Below are positions 1 to 8,671 of a stretch of DNA of 64,000 nt, one piece after another. How positions within the stretch are numbered: the first letter of the stretch is position 1; each line of letters begins with the position of its first letter. Below the pieces are notes generated by a model. It did not search any database, was not told where the DNA came from, and saw only the letters and a list, made by a program, of their open reading frames with translations. The DNA is from Flavobacteriales bacterium. GTDB taxonomy: Bacteria; Bacteroidota; Bacteroidia; Flavobacteriales_D; Parvicellaceae. The translations under genes were made by a program, and so were the position numbers. The DNA is taken from NCBI GenBank assembly GCA_029251405.1, contig JAQXDK010000009.1, positions 1 to 64,000 of the forward strand, written 5' to 3'.

Positions 1-1337
1 GCGGTATAAGAGCCTGTTGTAACGTGATAATCAGAATACACATTGTCGTGATATGCTGCCCCTAATACTCCCATGTCGAAGTCAGTAGCAAAAATTCTTC
101 CAGGAATAGACTGAGTACTATCAAACGGTTTTGTTTCATTTGAATTGACTTGTCTAAACATCGCATCTATTACGTCTTTTTGATAAGTGCAATTTTCAAG
201 TTTCAAATCTTCTGTTAACTGAAACAAAGTATTGATAGCATTATTTGCTGACGGAGGATTGTTACCACTGCTCCAGTAATTTAATAGGTTTTCAAAATCA
301 ACGGTTTTTGTAATCGACATTGGGCAAGAAATAGATTCTAACTTTTTCATGGGCCACCAAGCCCATCCCAAATCATGGTCTTCAAAAAGTCTTATAGCAT
401 TTCTAAACCAAGTATTTGAATTTTCTCCAGATTCTCCAAACCAGACTGGGACATTCCAGTTGTCTCTTATATCTAGTGCCCACTGAATATCTGCCTGATA
501 ATTTTTCGACCAATATTTATGCGGGCTGTAAACCATGTTATTATCCCACGGAGGTGTTAGACCACTAAAATCATTAGCATACCAATTACCTTCAATAAAA
601 ATAATGTGATTTGTGTCTACTGCTCTAACACTGTCCGTTAGTTGAGTATAAAAATTTCTCAACTCGTTACTGCCTAAGTTCCAATTCGTCTCATTTAAAA
701 AATCATATCCTGCAATAGCCGGTTCATTAACATAATGTTCTGCAATTTTCTTCCAAAGTGACATGGTTTTATGACGGTTGTTAATATCTTCCCATAGCGA
801 TGGGTATGCTGGATTATAGTCGCTTATGCCTGTATTGCCCCCTTGTCCGCCCGGGGCTGCATGTAGATCTAATACAACATACATATTGTTTTGCTTACAC
901 CATGAAACTAGGCTGTCTGTCATTTCAAACCCTTTTGTTAACCAGGTATTCTGCCCAAGAATGGGCTCTTCTTCAATAGATAGTGTAAAAAGATTGTAAT
1001 GCATGGGAAGTCTTATAGCATTAAAGCCCCAAGCTGCTAAAGAATCAATATCGATTTTTCTTACATGGTTAGCATACCAGTTTTCTAAAAAAATATCTTT
1101 TTCAGCTGTTCCTACTAATTGTTCTATTTTTTCTTCTAATTCCCATTGTGCTGAAGCGAATCCAGCTGACTGAATTTGGTATGGTTCAATTAACATCCAT
1201 CCTCCAAGATTCATAGTTTTTAAAATTACTGAGTCTCCGTTGGCATCAACAATGGCTTTTCCATTAGTATGTAATAAAGTCTGGCCACTAACATTCAATG
1301 CTAAAATAAAAGCAAGAAATTTTAGATAGTATTTCAT
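1..1337 (-). CDS. GH5 family glycoside hydrolase with CBM6-like module (3' end outside window)
   Basis: Secreted or exported endo/exo-glucanase type enzyme. The reading frame is open from the ATG at 1337 to the window edge (445 codons), so the C-terminus is missing. Residues 1-19 form a signal peptide ending in NVSGQ. The N-terminal NLGGW motif (about 43-47), HAAPGG (159-164), the acid/base Glu in FLNET (E216) and the nucleophile Glu in WFGESGE (E302) fit clan GH-A, family GH5, resembling exo-beta-1,3-glucanase-like members. From about residue 405 the sequence (IPGRIFATDFD, then GAAYHDN) resembles the start of a CBM6 carbohydrate-binding module. It lies 22 bp downstream of susD on the same strand, so it is probably the enzyme of this polysaccharide utilization locus. 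The family call is firm; a beta-glucan substrate is inference, and a C-terminal T9SS signal could lie beyond the edge. Confidence 0.88.
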   Translation of the reverse strand, partial: MKYYLKFLAFILALNVSGQTLLHTNGKAIVDANGDSVILKTMNLGGWMLIEPYQIQSAGFASAQWELEEKIEQLVGTAEKDIFLENWYANHVRKIDIDSLAAWGFNAIRLPMHYNLFTLSIEEEPILGQNTWLTKGFEMTDSLVSWCKQNNMYVVLDLHAAPGGQGGNTGISDYNPAYPSLWEDINNRHKTMSLWKKIAEHYVNEPAIAGYDFLNETNWNLGSNELRNFYTQLTDSVRAVDTNHIIFIEGNWYANDFSGLTPPWDNNMVYSPHKYWSKNYQADIQWALDIRDNWNVPVWFGESGENSNTWFRNAIRLFEDHDLGWAWWPMKKLESISCPMSITKTVDFENLLNYWSSGNNPPSANNAINTLFQLTEDLKLENCTYQKDVIDAMFRQVNSNETKPFDSTQSIPGRIFATDFDMGVLGAAYHDNVYSDYHVTTGSYT

Positions 1338-1359
1338 TTTACGAATTTACTATTGGTTT

Positions 1360-2934
1360 CTAATAACAAGGATTTTGTTCAATTGCACCGTTTGAAGCAT
1401 TAATATCTCCCGCAGGAATCGGTAACAATTCACTACAGCCAGCAACATAATTGGTCTTACCATAAGTTTGGCCATTGTCATCAAAATTTTGGAATACTGT
1501 AGTTGCATCTCCCCATCTTACTAAGTCGTAAAACCTATCGCTTTCAAGACCTAATTCAACTCTTCTTTCATGATAAATACTTGCTCTTAGAGGAGCATGT
1601 CCTAGTAAAGAAGTCTCTTTGTAACTGGATATTACTCCTGCACTTGCATCATAGTTATTTAATCCTGCTCGCTGTCTTACCAGATTTAAAGAATTCTCAG
1701 CTGCTCCATTATCTCCTAATTCCATAGATGCTTCTGCATGCATTAATAGTACATCTGCATATCTTAAAAAGATGTAATCTAAATTGCCGTTACAATCTGC
1801 AGTAACTGGTCTCTCACTATCTGGAATTAAATATTTTTGTCCCATAAATCCAGTTGGTGGATTCCAACTTCCTGCAACAAAGTCGTGAGGAGCTCCTCCA
1901 AAAATTCCAGGAATAGATTCACCATCTTCTACAATAGTTGCATCGTACCTTGAGTCTGTTGGTTCAAATGCATTTACAAAATCAGTTGTTGGGCACCTAA
2001 AACCGTAACCCCAACCCATATCTCTATCTCCAAACCAGATACTTAACCAAGAACCTTCATGCTCTCCCCAATTCCCGTCAGGGTCTTCAACCATATGCAA
2101 AGAATAAACTACTTCTTGACCCCATTGTTTCGATGAAGAAAATATATCAGCGTAATTAGGCTCTAAAGCATATATACCAGAATTCATAACTGCTTCACAA
2201 TATGTTTTAGCTTGAGCCCATTTTTGTTGATATAGATACGCTTTTGCTAAAATACCATCAGCAGCACCCTTAGTTGCTCTACCTTGTTCAGCCATTGGGA
2301 CTGTTGATGGTAGATATTGAGAAGCAAATAATAAGTCTGCTTCTACTTGGGCATATACCTCAGCAGTTGTAGCTCTAATATTTGATAAATCTGATCCGTG
2401 AGTAGTTCCATCATCTTCAGCAGAAGTATATAACATAACACCGCCAAAATTTCTAACCAGCCTAAAGTAAGCGTAGCCTCTTAGAAATCTACATTCTGCA
2501 ATATATCTGTTTCTTTTGGACTCATCCATAGGAATTGCATATTCATCATTTGCATCTTTTTCTATCATGATATCAATTGCAAAACTTGCTCTGGCAATCA
2601 TTCTGTACATATCTCCCCATATCCATGACGGCACATCCGTATTTGGTGTAGCATTAAAGTTCATACAATCATACATCCCTTGTTGGTCCCCTGGACTTTC
2701 TCCACCTTTTACTGCGTCGTCCGACATAACCGACCCAACTGCCCAAAGAGTGACTACATTCATTCTCCAAGCTTGTACATCATAAGCTGCAACTACTGCC
2801 TCAAAAGCAGTAGATTCATCTACAAAATAAGGTTTATCATTGTTTCCTGGTTGATCCAATTCTAACCAATCTTTACTGCAAGAAGAAGCAGTAAATACAA
2901 TAATAAAACAAATAAGTCTTTTTAAATTTTTCAT
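1360..2934 (-). CDS. SusD/RagB family nutrient-binding outer-membrane lipoprotein
   Basis: Surface glycan-binding lipoprotein that pairs with the SusC-type transporter encoded 10 bp upstream. It is 524 residues long, typical for SusD. The lipobox TASSC puts the acylated Cys at residue 19. The following residues S-K-D then acidic residues resemble a Bacteroidetes lipoprotein export signal for surface exposure. The rest shows SusD hallmarks: an N-terminal TPR-like part with the ECRFLRGYAYFRLVRNFG segment (about 147-164), the SSSKQWGQEVVYSL-type region (267-280), and the C-terminal YADVLLMHAEA helix and RRVELGLE/RFYDLVRWG motifs. It likely delivers an oligosaccharide to SusC; the substrate is not visible from sequence. 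Start is an ATG. Confidence 0.95.
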   Translation of the reverse strand: MKNLKRLICFIIVFTASSCSKDWLELDQPGNNDKPYFVDESTAFEAVVAAYDVQAWRMNVVTLWAVGSVMSDDAVKGGESPGDQQGMYDCMNFNATPNTDVPSWIWGDMYRMIARASFAIDIMIEKDANDEYAIPMDESKRNRYIAECRFLRGYAYFRLVRNFGGVMLYTSAEDDGTTHGSDLSNIRATTAEVYAQVEADLLFASQYLPSTVPMAEQGRATKGAADGILAKAYLYQQKWAQAKTYCEAVMNSGIYALEPNYADIFSSSKQWGQEVVYSLHMVEDPDGNWGEHEGSWLSIWFGDRDMGWGYGFRCPTTDFVNAFEPTDSRYDATIVEDGESIPGIFGGAPHDFVAGSWNPPTGFMGQKYLIPDSERPVTADCNGNLDYIFLRYADVLLMHAEASMELGDNGAAENSLNLVRQRAGLNNYDASAGVISSYKETSLLGHAPLRASIYHERRVELGLESDRFYDLVRWGDATTVFQNFDDNGQTYGKTNYVAGCSELLPIPAGDINASNGAIEQNPCY

Positions 2935-2944
2935 AATATTTTAT

Positions 2945-5900
2945 TTAAAATGTTGCGTTAATTCCAAAATTTAATGTTTTAGGTATGGTATAATTTCCTA
3001 AATCTGCTTTTTGAACAAATACCCCCCAAGTACTACCTAATTCTGGGTCTCTACCAGAATATTTAGAAATAGTAAAGTAGTTTTGAAGTGCTACATAAAC
3101 TCTTAATTTCTCTATGTTTGCCTTTCTGGAAACTGTTTCTGGAATCGTATATCCCAACGATATATTTTTGAATCTTAAAAAAGATCCATCTTCAATAAAA
3201 GCATTGGAAGATCTTGCGTAATTATTTTGTCTATCACCACCAAGTTGAGCAATTGTTGCATCCGTATTATCAGGTCTCCAAGCATCCGTTAGCATATAAC
3301 TAGACATATTGGTTTGCTCGTAAGGTGTCTCAGTAAATACTTTCACAGTATTGAATATGTCATTTCCATAATTCCAATACATAAAAATATTTAAATCAAA
3401 TCCCTTGTAAGAAAAGTCTCCAGTCATCCCCATTGTGAAATCTGGATAAGGAGAACCTATTGTTACTTTATCGTCCTCATTTAATTGTCCGTCTTTATTT
3501 TGATCTACAAACCTGTAGTCTCCAGCTCCTACAGTAGGTCCGTAAGTTTGTTGTGTTGCTCCATTATCGTCTGTATAAGTTAATACATCTACTTCGTCCT
3601 GCGATTGGAAAATTCCATCTACTTCATATCCCCAAAAATCTCCAACTTGGCTTCCAATAATGGTTCTTGTATAGTATTCCATAGCATGAAAACTTCCACC
3701 TTGAATAGCATAATTTTCATCTCCTAATAATTTAATAATTTTATTAGAAACTCTACTTATATTTGTAGATATAGAATAGTTAAACTCCCCTTCCATTTTC
3801 TGATAGCTTAAACTAAAATCAAACCCTCTGTTTTCCATTGAACCAATATTGGTATTTGCGGCGCCGCCCACACCCCAAGCAGACAGGATATTTGGATTAC
3901 CCATAATCATATCCGTAGTTGTTTTTACATAATATTCAGCGGTAATCCACAGTTTGTTTTTAAAAAACCCAGCATCTAAAGCAAGATTAGTCATCCCGAT
4001 TGTTTCCCACCTTAAATAAGGATTAGGAACAAAATCTACAGTAGAACCAGATATTTGATTTTGTGTTCCATCAGGACCAAAAATGACCGCGCTACTATTA
4101 ATAGATGTCGTGCCTTTATAAGCAAAATCTCCTGCAGGTTCACTATTCCCAATTTGTCCATAACCTCCTCTAAATTTCAAAAAACTTATAAAATCTAGAC
4201 TGTTCTTTTCCTGAAAACTTTTAAAGAATGATTCATTGTGAATTTTCCACCCTGCTGAAAACCCAGGAAAAATACCAAACTTTTCTGCAGATCCAAATCT
4301 CGAAGACCCGTCTCTTCTAATTGTTGCTGTTAAAAAATAAAGATCGTTGTATTCATAATTCAGTCTTCCAAAGATGGATGCATATCTCCTGTAACTAAAT
4401 CCGCTGTAGCCCTCATTATATGCTGTATTAATAGTACCTGTATTACTTAAAAGCATGTTGGATGAAATCTCATTATTTACAGAACCTCCTAAATAAGACT
4501 TACTAAATCCATAATTTCTATTATCCCAGTCGTATGCTGAGGTCCCTCCCAATAGTGATATTTTGTGGTCAGCAAAATTTTTATCGATTTGTATTGTGTT
4601 TTCCCAATTCCAGGAAAACCATTTATTGTAATTATTTCCTAATCCGTCAATATCATTTTTATCCGTTGCATCTATGTAAAAAATTGGATTGTAGTACCAT
4701 CCGTTTTGAACTGAGTAATCGCAACCAATAATAGTTTTTAAGGTTAACCATTCAAAAGGCTTGTATTCTAAGTAATTGTTAGTAAGTAATTTGTCAGTCC
4801 ACGTCATTCCATATTTAGTACCATTTCTGTATAAAGCAGCTAGCGGATTACCTGTATTTCCTCTCGGAGTATTGTTCCAGGCCAAAGAGTCGTTAGCGCT
4901 GTAAAATTCATGATCTTCAGGGACCAATGATAAAGTGTCTGGTAAAGTTGTATATGGAGTTGTTGGAGTAATGGTTGGGTCAAGAGACATGGCAGCTAAA
5001 AGAATACTGTTTTCTGGCCTATCACCGTTAAATGAAGTTCCTTTCCCTCCGTCTCTTACCAAACTCATGCTCGTACCTACTTTAATTTTATCAGAAATTT
5101 TAAAATCTAAATTATTTCTAAATGAATATCTCTTGTAAAATGTAGACGGTACTACTCCTTTTTCATCAAAATAATCAAGCGAAACAGAGTAAGTAGCCTT
5201 TTCAGACCCTCCAGAAATATTTAAATGTGCATTGTATATAGCTCCTCCAGGAAACAATAGATCTTGCCAATCAGTACTGGTCATGGAACTTGGATCTGCA
5301 AAATCAGAATCTGGAGTTTCTCCTCGAACTGAATCTGAATAATTAAAGGCTCTTGCATTTTGAGGACCATTCATCATATCCATTTTTTTAATTAGAGATT
5401 GAACACCATAATAACTATCAAAAGAAACTTTAGGTTTGCCACTTTCACCTCTTTTAGTTGTTATTAAAATTACTCCACCAGCTGCTCTAGCACCGTAAAT
5501 TGATGCGGCTGAGGCATCTTTCAACACATCGATTGTAGCTATGTCCTGTGGAGCTATTGCATTTACAGCAGACCCATCAAGTGGCATTCCATCTACTACA
5601 TAAAGAACAGGGGATCCATTAATAGAGCCTAATCCTCTAATTCTAACTTCCGTATTAGAACCTGGTGAACCGTTACTATTTACAACTTCGACACCTGCAG
5701 CTCTTCCTTGTAATGCGTCTGCAGCTCCTGCTACAGCAGTTTGCATTATTTGTTTAGAATCCACCTGAACAATAGATCCTGTAACATCTTCTGACTCTTG
5801 AGAACCATAACCAACTACTACCATTTCCTTCAAAGTTTCATTCTTCATGGTTATGTCAAAGTTGCCCGAGCCATCCACCAACATTTCTTTAGCAACATAA

Positions 5901-6124
5901 CCCACCATTTTTACAATTAAAATTTGGTTATTTTCAGCTTGAATACTAAATTTTCCGTTGATATCTGAAGTAGTTCCTTTGTCCGTATCTTTTATTTGTA
6001 CAGTTGCAAACGGGATTCCAAGTCCTGATGCGTCATCAATTATTGAACCGGTAATGGTACTTGATTGTGAGAATAAGTTGAACGAAGTAATTATTAATAC
6101 AAAAAATAAGATATTCTTAATCAT
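2945..6124 (-). CDS. SusC/RagA family TonB-linked outer-membrane transporter
   Basis: Outer-membrane beta-barrel that imports oligosaccharides with its SusD partner, energised by TonB. I place the start at the ATG at 6124 (1059 residues), which begins directly with a good signal peptide (MIKNILFFVLIITSFNLFSQ). A TTG at 6139 would add five residues and weaken the signal. Domains in order: a carboxypeptidase-regulatory-like domain (about 25-100, with GIPFATVQIKDTDKGT), the TonB box/plug start VVVGYGSQ, the plug with RIRGLGSINGSPVLYVVDGMP, and the barrel ending in the aromatic C-terminus NFGINATF. It is first gene of the susC-susD-GH5 unit. The HxlR-type gene beyond the upstream intergenic region is divergent, but control of this locus by it is only a possibility. 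Confidence 0.96.
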   Translation of the reverse strand: MIKNILFFVLIITSFNLFSQSSTITGSIIDDASGLGIPFATVQIKDTDKGTTSDINGKFSIQAENNQILIVKMVGYVAKEMLVDGSGNFDITMKNETLKEMVVVGYGSQESEDVTGSIVQVDSKQIMQTAVAGAADALQGRAAGVEVVNSNGSPGSNTEVRIRGLGSINGSPVLYVVDGMPLDGSAVNAIAPQDIATIDVLKDASAASIYGARAAGGVILITTKRGESGKPKVSFDSYYGVQSLIKKMDMMNGPQNARAFNYSDSVRGETPDSDFADPSSMTSTDWQDLLFPGGAIYNAHLNISGGSEKATYSVSLDYFDEKGVVPSTFYKRYSFRNNLDFKISDKIKVGTSMSLVRDGGKGTSFNGDRPENSILLAAMSLDPTITPTTPYTTLPDTLSLVPEDHEFYSANDSLAWNNTPRGNTGNPLAALYRNGTKYGMTWTDKLLTNNYLEYKPFEWLTLKTIIGCDYSVQNGWYYNPIFYIDATDKNDIDGLGNNYNKWFSWNWENTIQIDKNFADHKISLLGGTSAYDWDNRNYGFSKSYLGGSVNNEISSNMLLSNTGTINTAYNEGYSGFSYRRYASIFGRLNYEYNDLYFLTATIRRDGSSRFGSAEKFGIFPGFSAGWKIHNESFFKSFQEKNSLDFISFLKFRGGYGQIGNSEPAGDFAYKGTTSINSSAVIFGPDGTQNQISGSTVDFVPNPYLRWETIGMTNLALDAGFFKNKLWITAEYYVKTTTDMIMGNPNILSAWGVGGAANTNIGSMENRGFDFSLSYQKMEGEFNYSISTNISRVSNKIIKLLGDENYAIQGGSFHAMEYYTRTIIGSQVGDFWGYEVDGIFQSQDEVDVLTYTDDNGATQQTYGPTVGAGDYRFVDQNKDGQLNEDDKVTIGSPYPDFTMGMTGDFSYKGFDLNIFMYWNYGNDIFNTVKVFTETPYEQTNMSSYMLTDAWRPDNTDATIAQLGGDRQNNYARSSNAFIEDGSFLRFKNISLGYTIPETVSRKANIEKLRVYVALQNYFTISKYSGRDPELGSTWGVFVQKADLGNYTIPKTLNFGINATF

Positions 6125-6203
6125 GAGGTAATTTTTCAAGCAATTTAAAAATTAATATTGTATTTTATACACAAAGTGCTAAAAATTTTTAAAAAATCAC
6201 TTT

Positions 6204-6211
6204 CAAATTTA
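6204..6211 (-). promoter_or_regulatory. possible -7 box of the susC promoter
   Basis: Read on the minus strand this is TAAATTTG, an exact match to the Bacteroidetes -7 consensus TAnnTTTG, about 80 bases before the susC ATG. I see no TTTG -33 element at the usual spacing, so the call rests on one short box in AT-rich DNA and is weak. Confidence 0.3.
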
Positions 6212-6423
6212 AATCAATATCTATCATTTTTAATAATGTTCAATGTAAATTTCAAGACCACTGGTTTAAATTAATTATAAAAAAATAATTGCGTATCAAT
6301 GATTTTAATTAAAAAAATTGAGGAGTCAAAAAAATATAAAAAATCCAAATTAGTTCTGTTTTAATAGAAAAACCTCTACGAATTTTGAAATTAAATGCCT
6401 CAGATTTTAAATGATAGCGAATA

Positions 6424-6441
6424 AATTAACATATGTTAATT
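6424..6441. promoter_or_regulatory. 18-bp perfect palindrome (ATTAACATATGTTAAT core)
   Basis: The 18 bases form a perfect dyad with 9-bp arms and no spacer. Seventeen of them recur at 51778-51794 in front of the lipase-like gene, which makes a regulator-binding site more likely than chance. It lies about 150 bases before the HxlR-type ATG and 300 bases before susC. The binding protein is unknown. Confidence 0.45.
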
Positions 6442-6482
6442 GTTATGTTGATTTCTTTAATAAAATTTGAATGTCATTATTA

Positions 6483-6504
6483 CAGATTAATTTGTATTAA
6501 TCTG
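6483..6504. promoter_or_regulatory. 9-bp perfect inverted repeat, candidate operator of the HxlR-type regulator
   Basis: CAGATTAAT and ATTAATCTG face each other across the 4-base spacer TTGT. The site is 82 bases upstream of the HxlR-type ATG, where an autoregulatory operator would be expected. HxlR proteins are dimeric winged-helix regulators that bind inverted repeats. That this protein binds here is inference. Confidence 0.5.
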
Positions 6505-6586
6505 CATATTATTTATTTGTGGGCTGTTTGATAAAATACTAAAGACTGAACCCTCACTTAATTAAATTTTGACGTAATTGATTCAT

Positions 6587-6898
6587 ATGGAATTTAGATC
6601 TAATTGTCCTCTAAGTTGCTCACTTGATTTAGTGGGTGACAAATGGTCTCTTGTTATAATAAGAGACTTACTTTTCTTTAATAAAAAAACTTTTAAAGAT
6701 TTGTCCAACTCTAAGGAAAATATAGCTACTAATATTTTAGCAGCTCGATTAAAAAATTTAGAATTGAAAGGTATTCTAACAAGAAATGATTTATTAACAA
6801 ATAAAAAAACTAAGCACTATATACTTACCGAAAAGGGTAAAGCATTAAAACCAGTTTTAAAAGCACTATCAAAATGGGGGGATTGTTTTTCTAATTGA
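6587..6898 (+). CDS. HxlR-type winged-helix transcriptional regulator
   Basis: Small DNA-binding regulator of 103 residues, the usual length of HxlR/MarR-like proteins. Family hallmarks are the N-terminal Cys segment CPLSCSLDLVGDKWSLVIIRDLL (about residues 6-28), the recognition helix region IATNILAARLKNLELKGILTR and the wing with YILTEKGKAL. I use the ATG at 6587 because it fits the family N-terminus; an in-frame TTG nine bases upstream is possible. HxlR proteins often respond to electrophiles or redox stress through the N-terminal Cys, and two Cys are present here. Its target is not known. The divergent susC operon and its own gene are the nearest candidates, with the dyads at 6424 and 6483 as possible sites. 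Confidence 0.88.
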   Translation: MEFRSNCPLSCSLDLVGDKWSLVIIRDLLFFNKKTFKDLSNSKENIATNILAARLKNLELKGILTRNDLLTNKKTKHYILTEKGKALKPVLKALSKWGDCFSN

Positions 6899-6946
6899 CA
6901 AGAAATTTAAATGTGATTTCTCAAAAAAGTTATTTTCAAAAAATGA

Positions 6947-8209
6947 TTAATCGTCTTTCAAAACAAACCTCAATGTATTTCTAGTCTTTTGTGATAATAT
7001 CACTTCTTTAGACGTTAAAAAATCTGGTAATTTTGTATTATTATAATGTCTCACCGTTATTAAGTCTACTTTTTCGTTGAATCTTACTTTGTAATTTTCC
7101 TGAAGTACGTTAATTAAATTACTTAATTCATGGCTATTAATAATGCCGCAAACTGAGAAACTTAACGCAGAGTTTTGCATTAAATGAACCTTAAACCCAT
7201 GGCTTGAAAAAATACCAAATATTTCACTAATGTGCTCTTCAAAGACATAAGAATAGTCTTTAGTTGATATAGAAATCAGTATTTGATTGGGCTTATAAAT
7301 AAAAGAAGGTATTTGGCCATCGTTATCACCAATTTCACTTATTAGGGTTCCACTTAATGAAGGATTTAAAAAGGATTTAATCCTAAGGTTTATATTTTTA
7401 TTTTGTAGTGGTTTTATGGTGTTGGGATGTATAACTGATGCTCCTAAATAAGAAAGTTCTACTGCTTCTTTAAAAGAAATACTACTTAAAACTTCAGTTT
7501 GTTTAAACCATTTTGGATCAGCATTCAAAAGACCGTCTACGTCCTTCCAAATTAAAACTTCTTGACTATCTAAACACCAAGCAAAAATTGCAGCAGAAAA
7601 ATCACTCCCCTCCCGACCTAAAGTAGTGACTTCATTATTAGAATTACTTGCTATGAACCCTTGTGTAACTGAAATAATGTCGTTAGAACAGCTGTTCTTA
7701 ATCTGTTTTGAGCTGGCCTGCCAATTAACTTTTCCTTCTACAAAAGATCCTGTAGTTTTAATTACTTTTCGTGCATCTAACCATTGATTATTAATGCCCT
7801 CTGCGTTTAGATAATAGGAAATTATGGATGTAGACCATAGTTCACCATAAGAAACGATTTTGGAATAACATTGCTCTTTGTCTATTTTTTTATTGGCCCC
7901 AATAAAGTTTAATAACTCATCGGTTAAACTATTAAAATGTTTTTTAAATTGATTATTATTTTCTAAGGATAGTCCTTCAATAATTTTATAATGTGTATCA
8001 ATACAGATCCTTGTTTTTTGTAGAGCAGATTTTTGGTCGCCGCTTTTAAAATATTTATAAACTTCTTCTAATTTGTTGGTAGTCTTGTCGATTGCTGAAA
8101 CGACAATTACACTAAGTCCAATTTCGTTGGTTAAAACTATATTTTTAAGATTTATTATTTCTTCTGTACTTTTAACAGAAGCGCCACCAAATTTGAAAAT
8201 TTTACTCAA
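6947..8209 (-). CDS. aspartate kinase (monofunctional)
   Basis: Phosphorylates aspartate, the first step to lysine, threonine, methionine and diaminopimelate. The N-terminal KFGGASV (residues 6-12) binds ATP, and TTLGREGSD (195-203) and WKDVDGLLNADP (221-232) are the kinase signatures. The last 120 residues look like diverged ACT-type regulatory sequence. At 420 residues it has no homoserine dehydrogenase fusion. The start is a TTG at 8209: it is preceded by an in-frame TAA, no ATG lies near, and the conserved KFGG motif must be included. It has no amino-acid biosynthesis neighbours here. An exact -7 box lies 30 bases upstream (8239-8246). Confidence 0.93.
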   Translation of the reverse strand: MSKIFKFGGASVKSTEEIINLKNIVLTNEIGLSVIVVSAIDKTTNKLEEVYKYFKSGDQKSALQKTRICIDTHYKIIEGLSLENNNQFKKHFNSLTDELLNFIGANKKIDKEQCYSKIVSYGELWSTSIISYYLNAEGINNQWLDARKVIKTTGSFVEGKVNWQASSKQIKNSCSNDIISVTQGFIASNSNNEVTTLGREGSDFSAAIFAWCLDSQEVLIWKDVDGLLNADPKWFKQTEVLSSISFKEAVELSYLGASVIHPNTIKPLQNKNINLRIKSFLNPSLSGTLISEIGDNDGQIPSFIYKPNQILISISTKDYSYVFEEHISEIFGIFSSHGFKVHLMQNSALSFSVCGIINSHELSNLINVLQENYKVRFNEKVDLITVRHYNNTKLPDFLTSKEVILSQKTRNTLRFVLKDD

Positions 8210-8238
8210 TTATATTTATTTAACTAACTTAATTAAAA

Positions 8239-8246
8239 CAAATATA
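8239..8246 (-). promoter_or_regulatory. -7 box of the aspartate kinase promoter
   Basis: On the minus strand the sequence is TATATTTG, an exact TAnnTTTG match, 30 bases before the TTG start. The -33 position carries only a T-rich approximation of TTTG. Confidence 0.42.
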
Positions 8247-8408
8247 TTCTATTCTTGAAAAACTAAGAAAATAATTCACCTTGCTCTGAGGAATCTTAAC
8301 TACCCATAGTTGATTCGTAAATAATTTCTAAACCCAAAGATTAGTTTCCGAATAATAATGCAGTATTTAAAACAAAAAAATTAACTTAATTCCAAAGGAT
8401 TTCAAAAC

Positions 8409-8615
8409 TTATTTCTTGGTAATCTGATATCCTCTTTCTTGTAAAAAAGAAAGAAATTTCTTGTAATTTTTAGAGTTTATTTCATTATTTAATGAACTAA
8501 AATAACTTTCGAAAACCTGATTTGTAGTATTGTTGGTATTCCAATTTGGAGCGACATAATAAGTATCTTTCGTCTGACGAATTTCGTTTAAAGACCTTTT
8601 TTTAGGAGATGACAT
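8409..8615 (-). CDS. small conserved hypothetical protein (68 aa)
   Basis: I do not recognise a named family. The protein is basic at its N-terminus (MSSPKKRSLNEIRQTKDTYY), has no signal peptide or membrane segment, and ends in a helical KNYKKFLSFLQERGYQITKK segment. It starts at an ATG, has a well-formed promoter upstream (TTTG, 20 bases, TATCTTTT at 8640-8671) and no competing gene on the other strand. This supports a real gene. It sits alone between the aspartate kinase and divergent fbp. Confidence 0.7.
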   Translation of the reverse strand: MSSPKKRSLNEIRQTKDTYYVAPNWNTNNTTNQVFESYFSSLNNEINSKNYKKFLSFLQERGYQITKK

Positions 8616-8633
8616 AATAATTTATTTAAAAGT

Positions 8634-8664
8634 ACACTAAAAAGATAGTGTGTTTAAAACACTA
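8634..8664. repeat. alternating inverted repeat ACACTA / TAGTGT / ACACTA
   Basis: Three 6-base elements alternate in orientation: ACACTA (8634-8639), TAGTGT (8646-8651), ACACTA (8659-8664), with spacers of 6 and 7 bases. The middle arm can pair with either outer arm, and the set overlaps the -7 box of the minus-strand small gene. It may be a tandem operator or mutually exclusive hairpins; the function is unknown. Confidence 0.4.
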
Positions 8665-8671
8665 AGGCAAA
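8640..8671 (-). promoter_or_regulatory. Bacteroidetes-type promoter of the 68-aa gene
   Basis: On the minus strand TTTG (8668-8671) is followed after 20 bases by TATCTTTT (8640-8647), matching the TTTG / TAnnTTTG architecture in seven of eight -7 positions. It lies 25 bases upstream of the ATG at 8615. Confidence 0.5.

Larger units (their letters stand above)
6125..6586. other. AT-rich intergenic region between susC and the HxlR-type gene
   Basis: About 460 bases without a convincing gene on either strand. It separates two divergent transcripts and must hold both promoters. I see a possible minus-strand -7 box (6204-6211), an 18-bp perfect palindrome (6424-6441) and a 9-bp inverted repeat (6483-6504); these are listed separately. 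The rest is A/T-rich runs with no repeat structure I can recognise. Confidence 0.7.

Noticed and set aside
6904-6922. GAAAT/ATTTC hairpin between the HxlR and aspartate kinase genes as a terminator
   Set aside because: Only five A/T-rich pairs and no T-run on either side.
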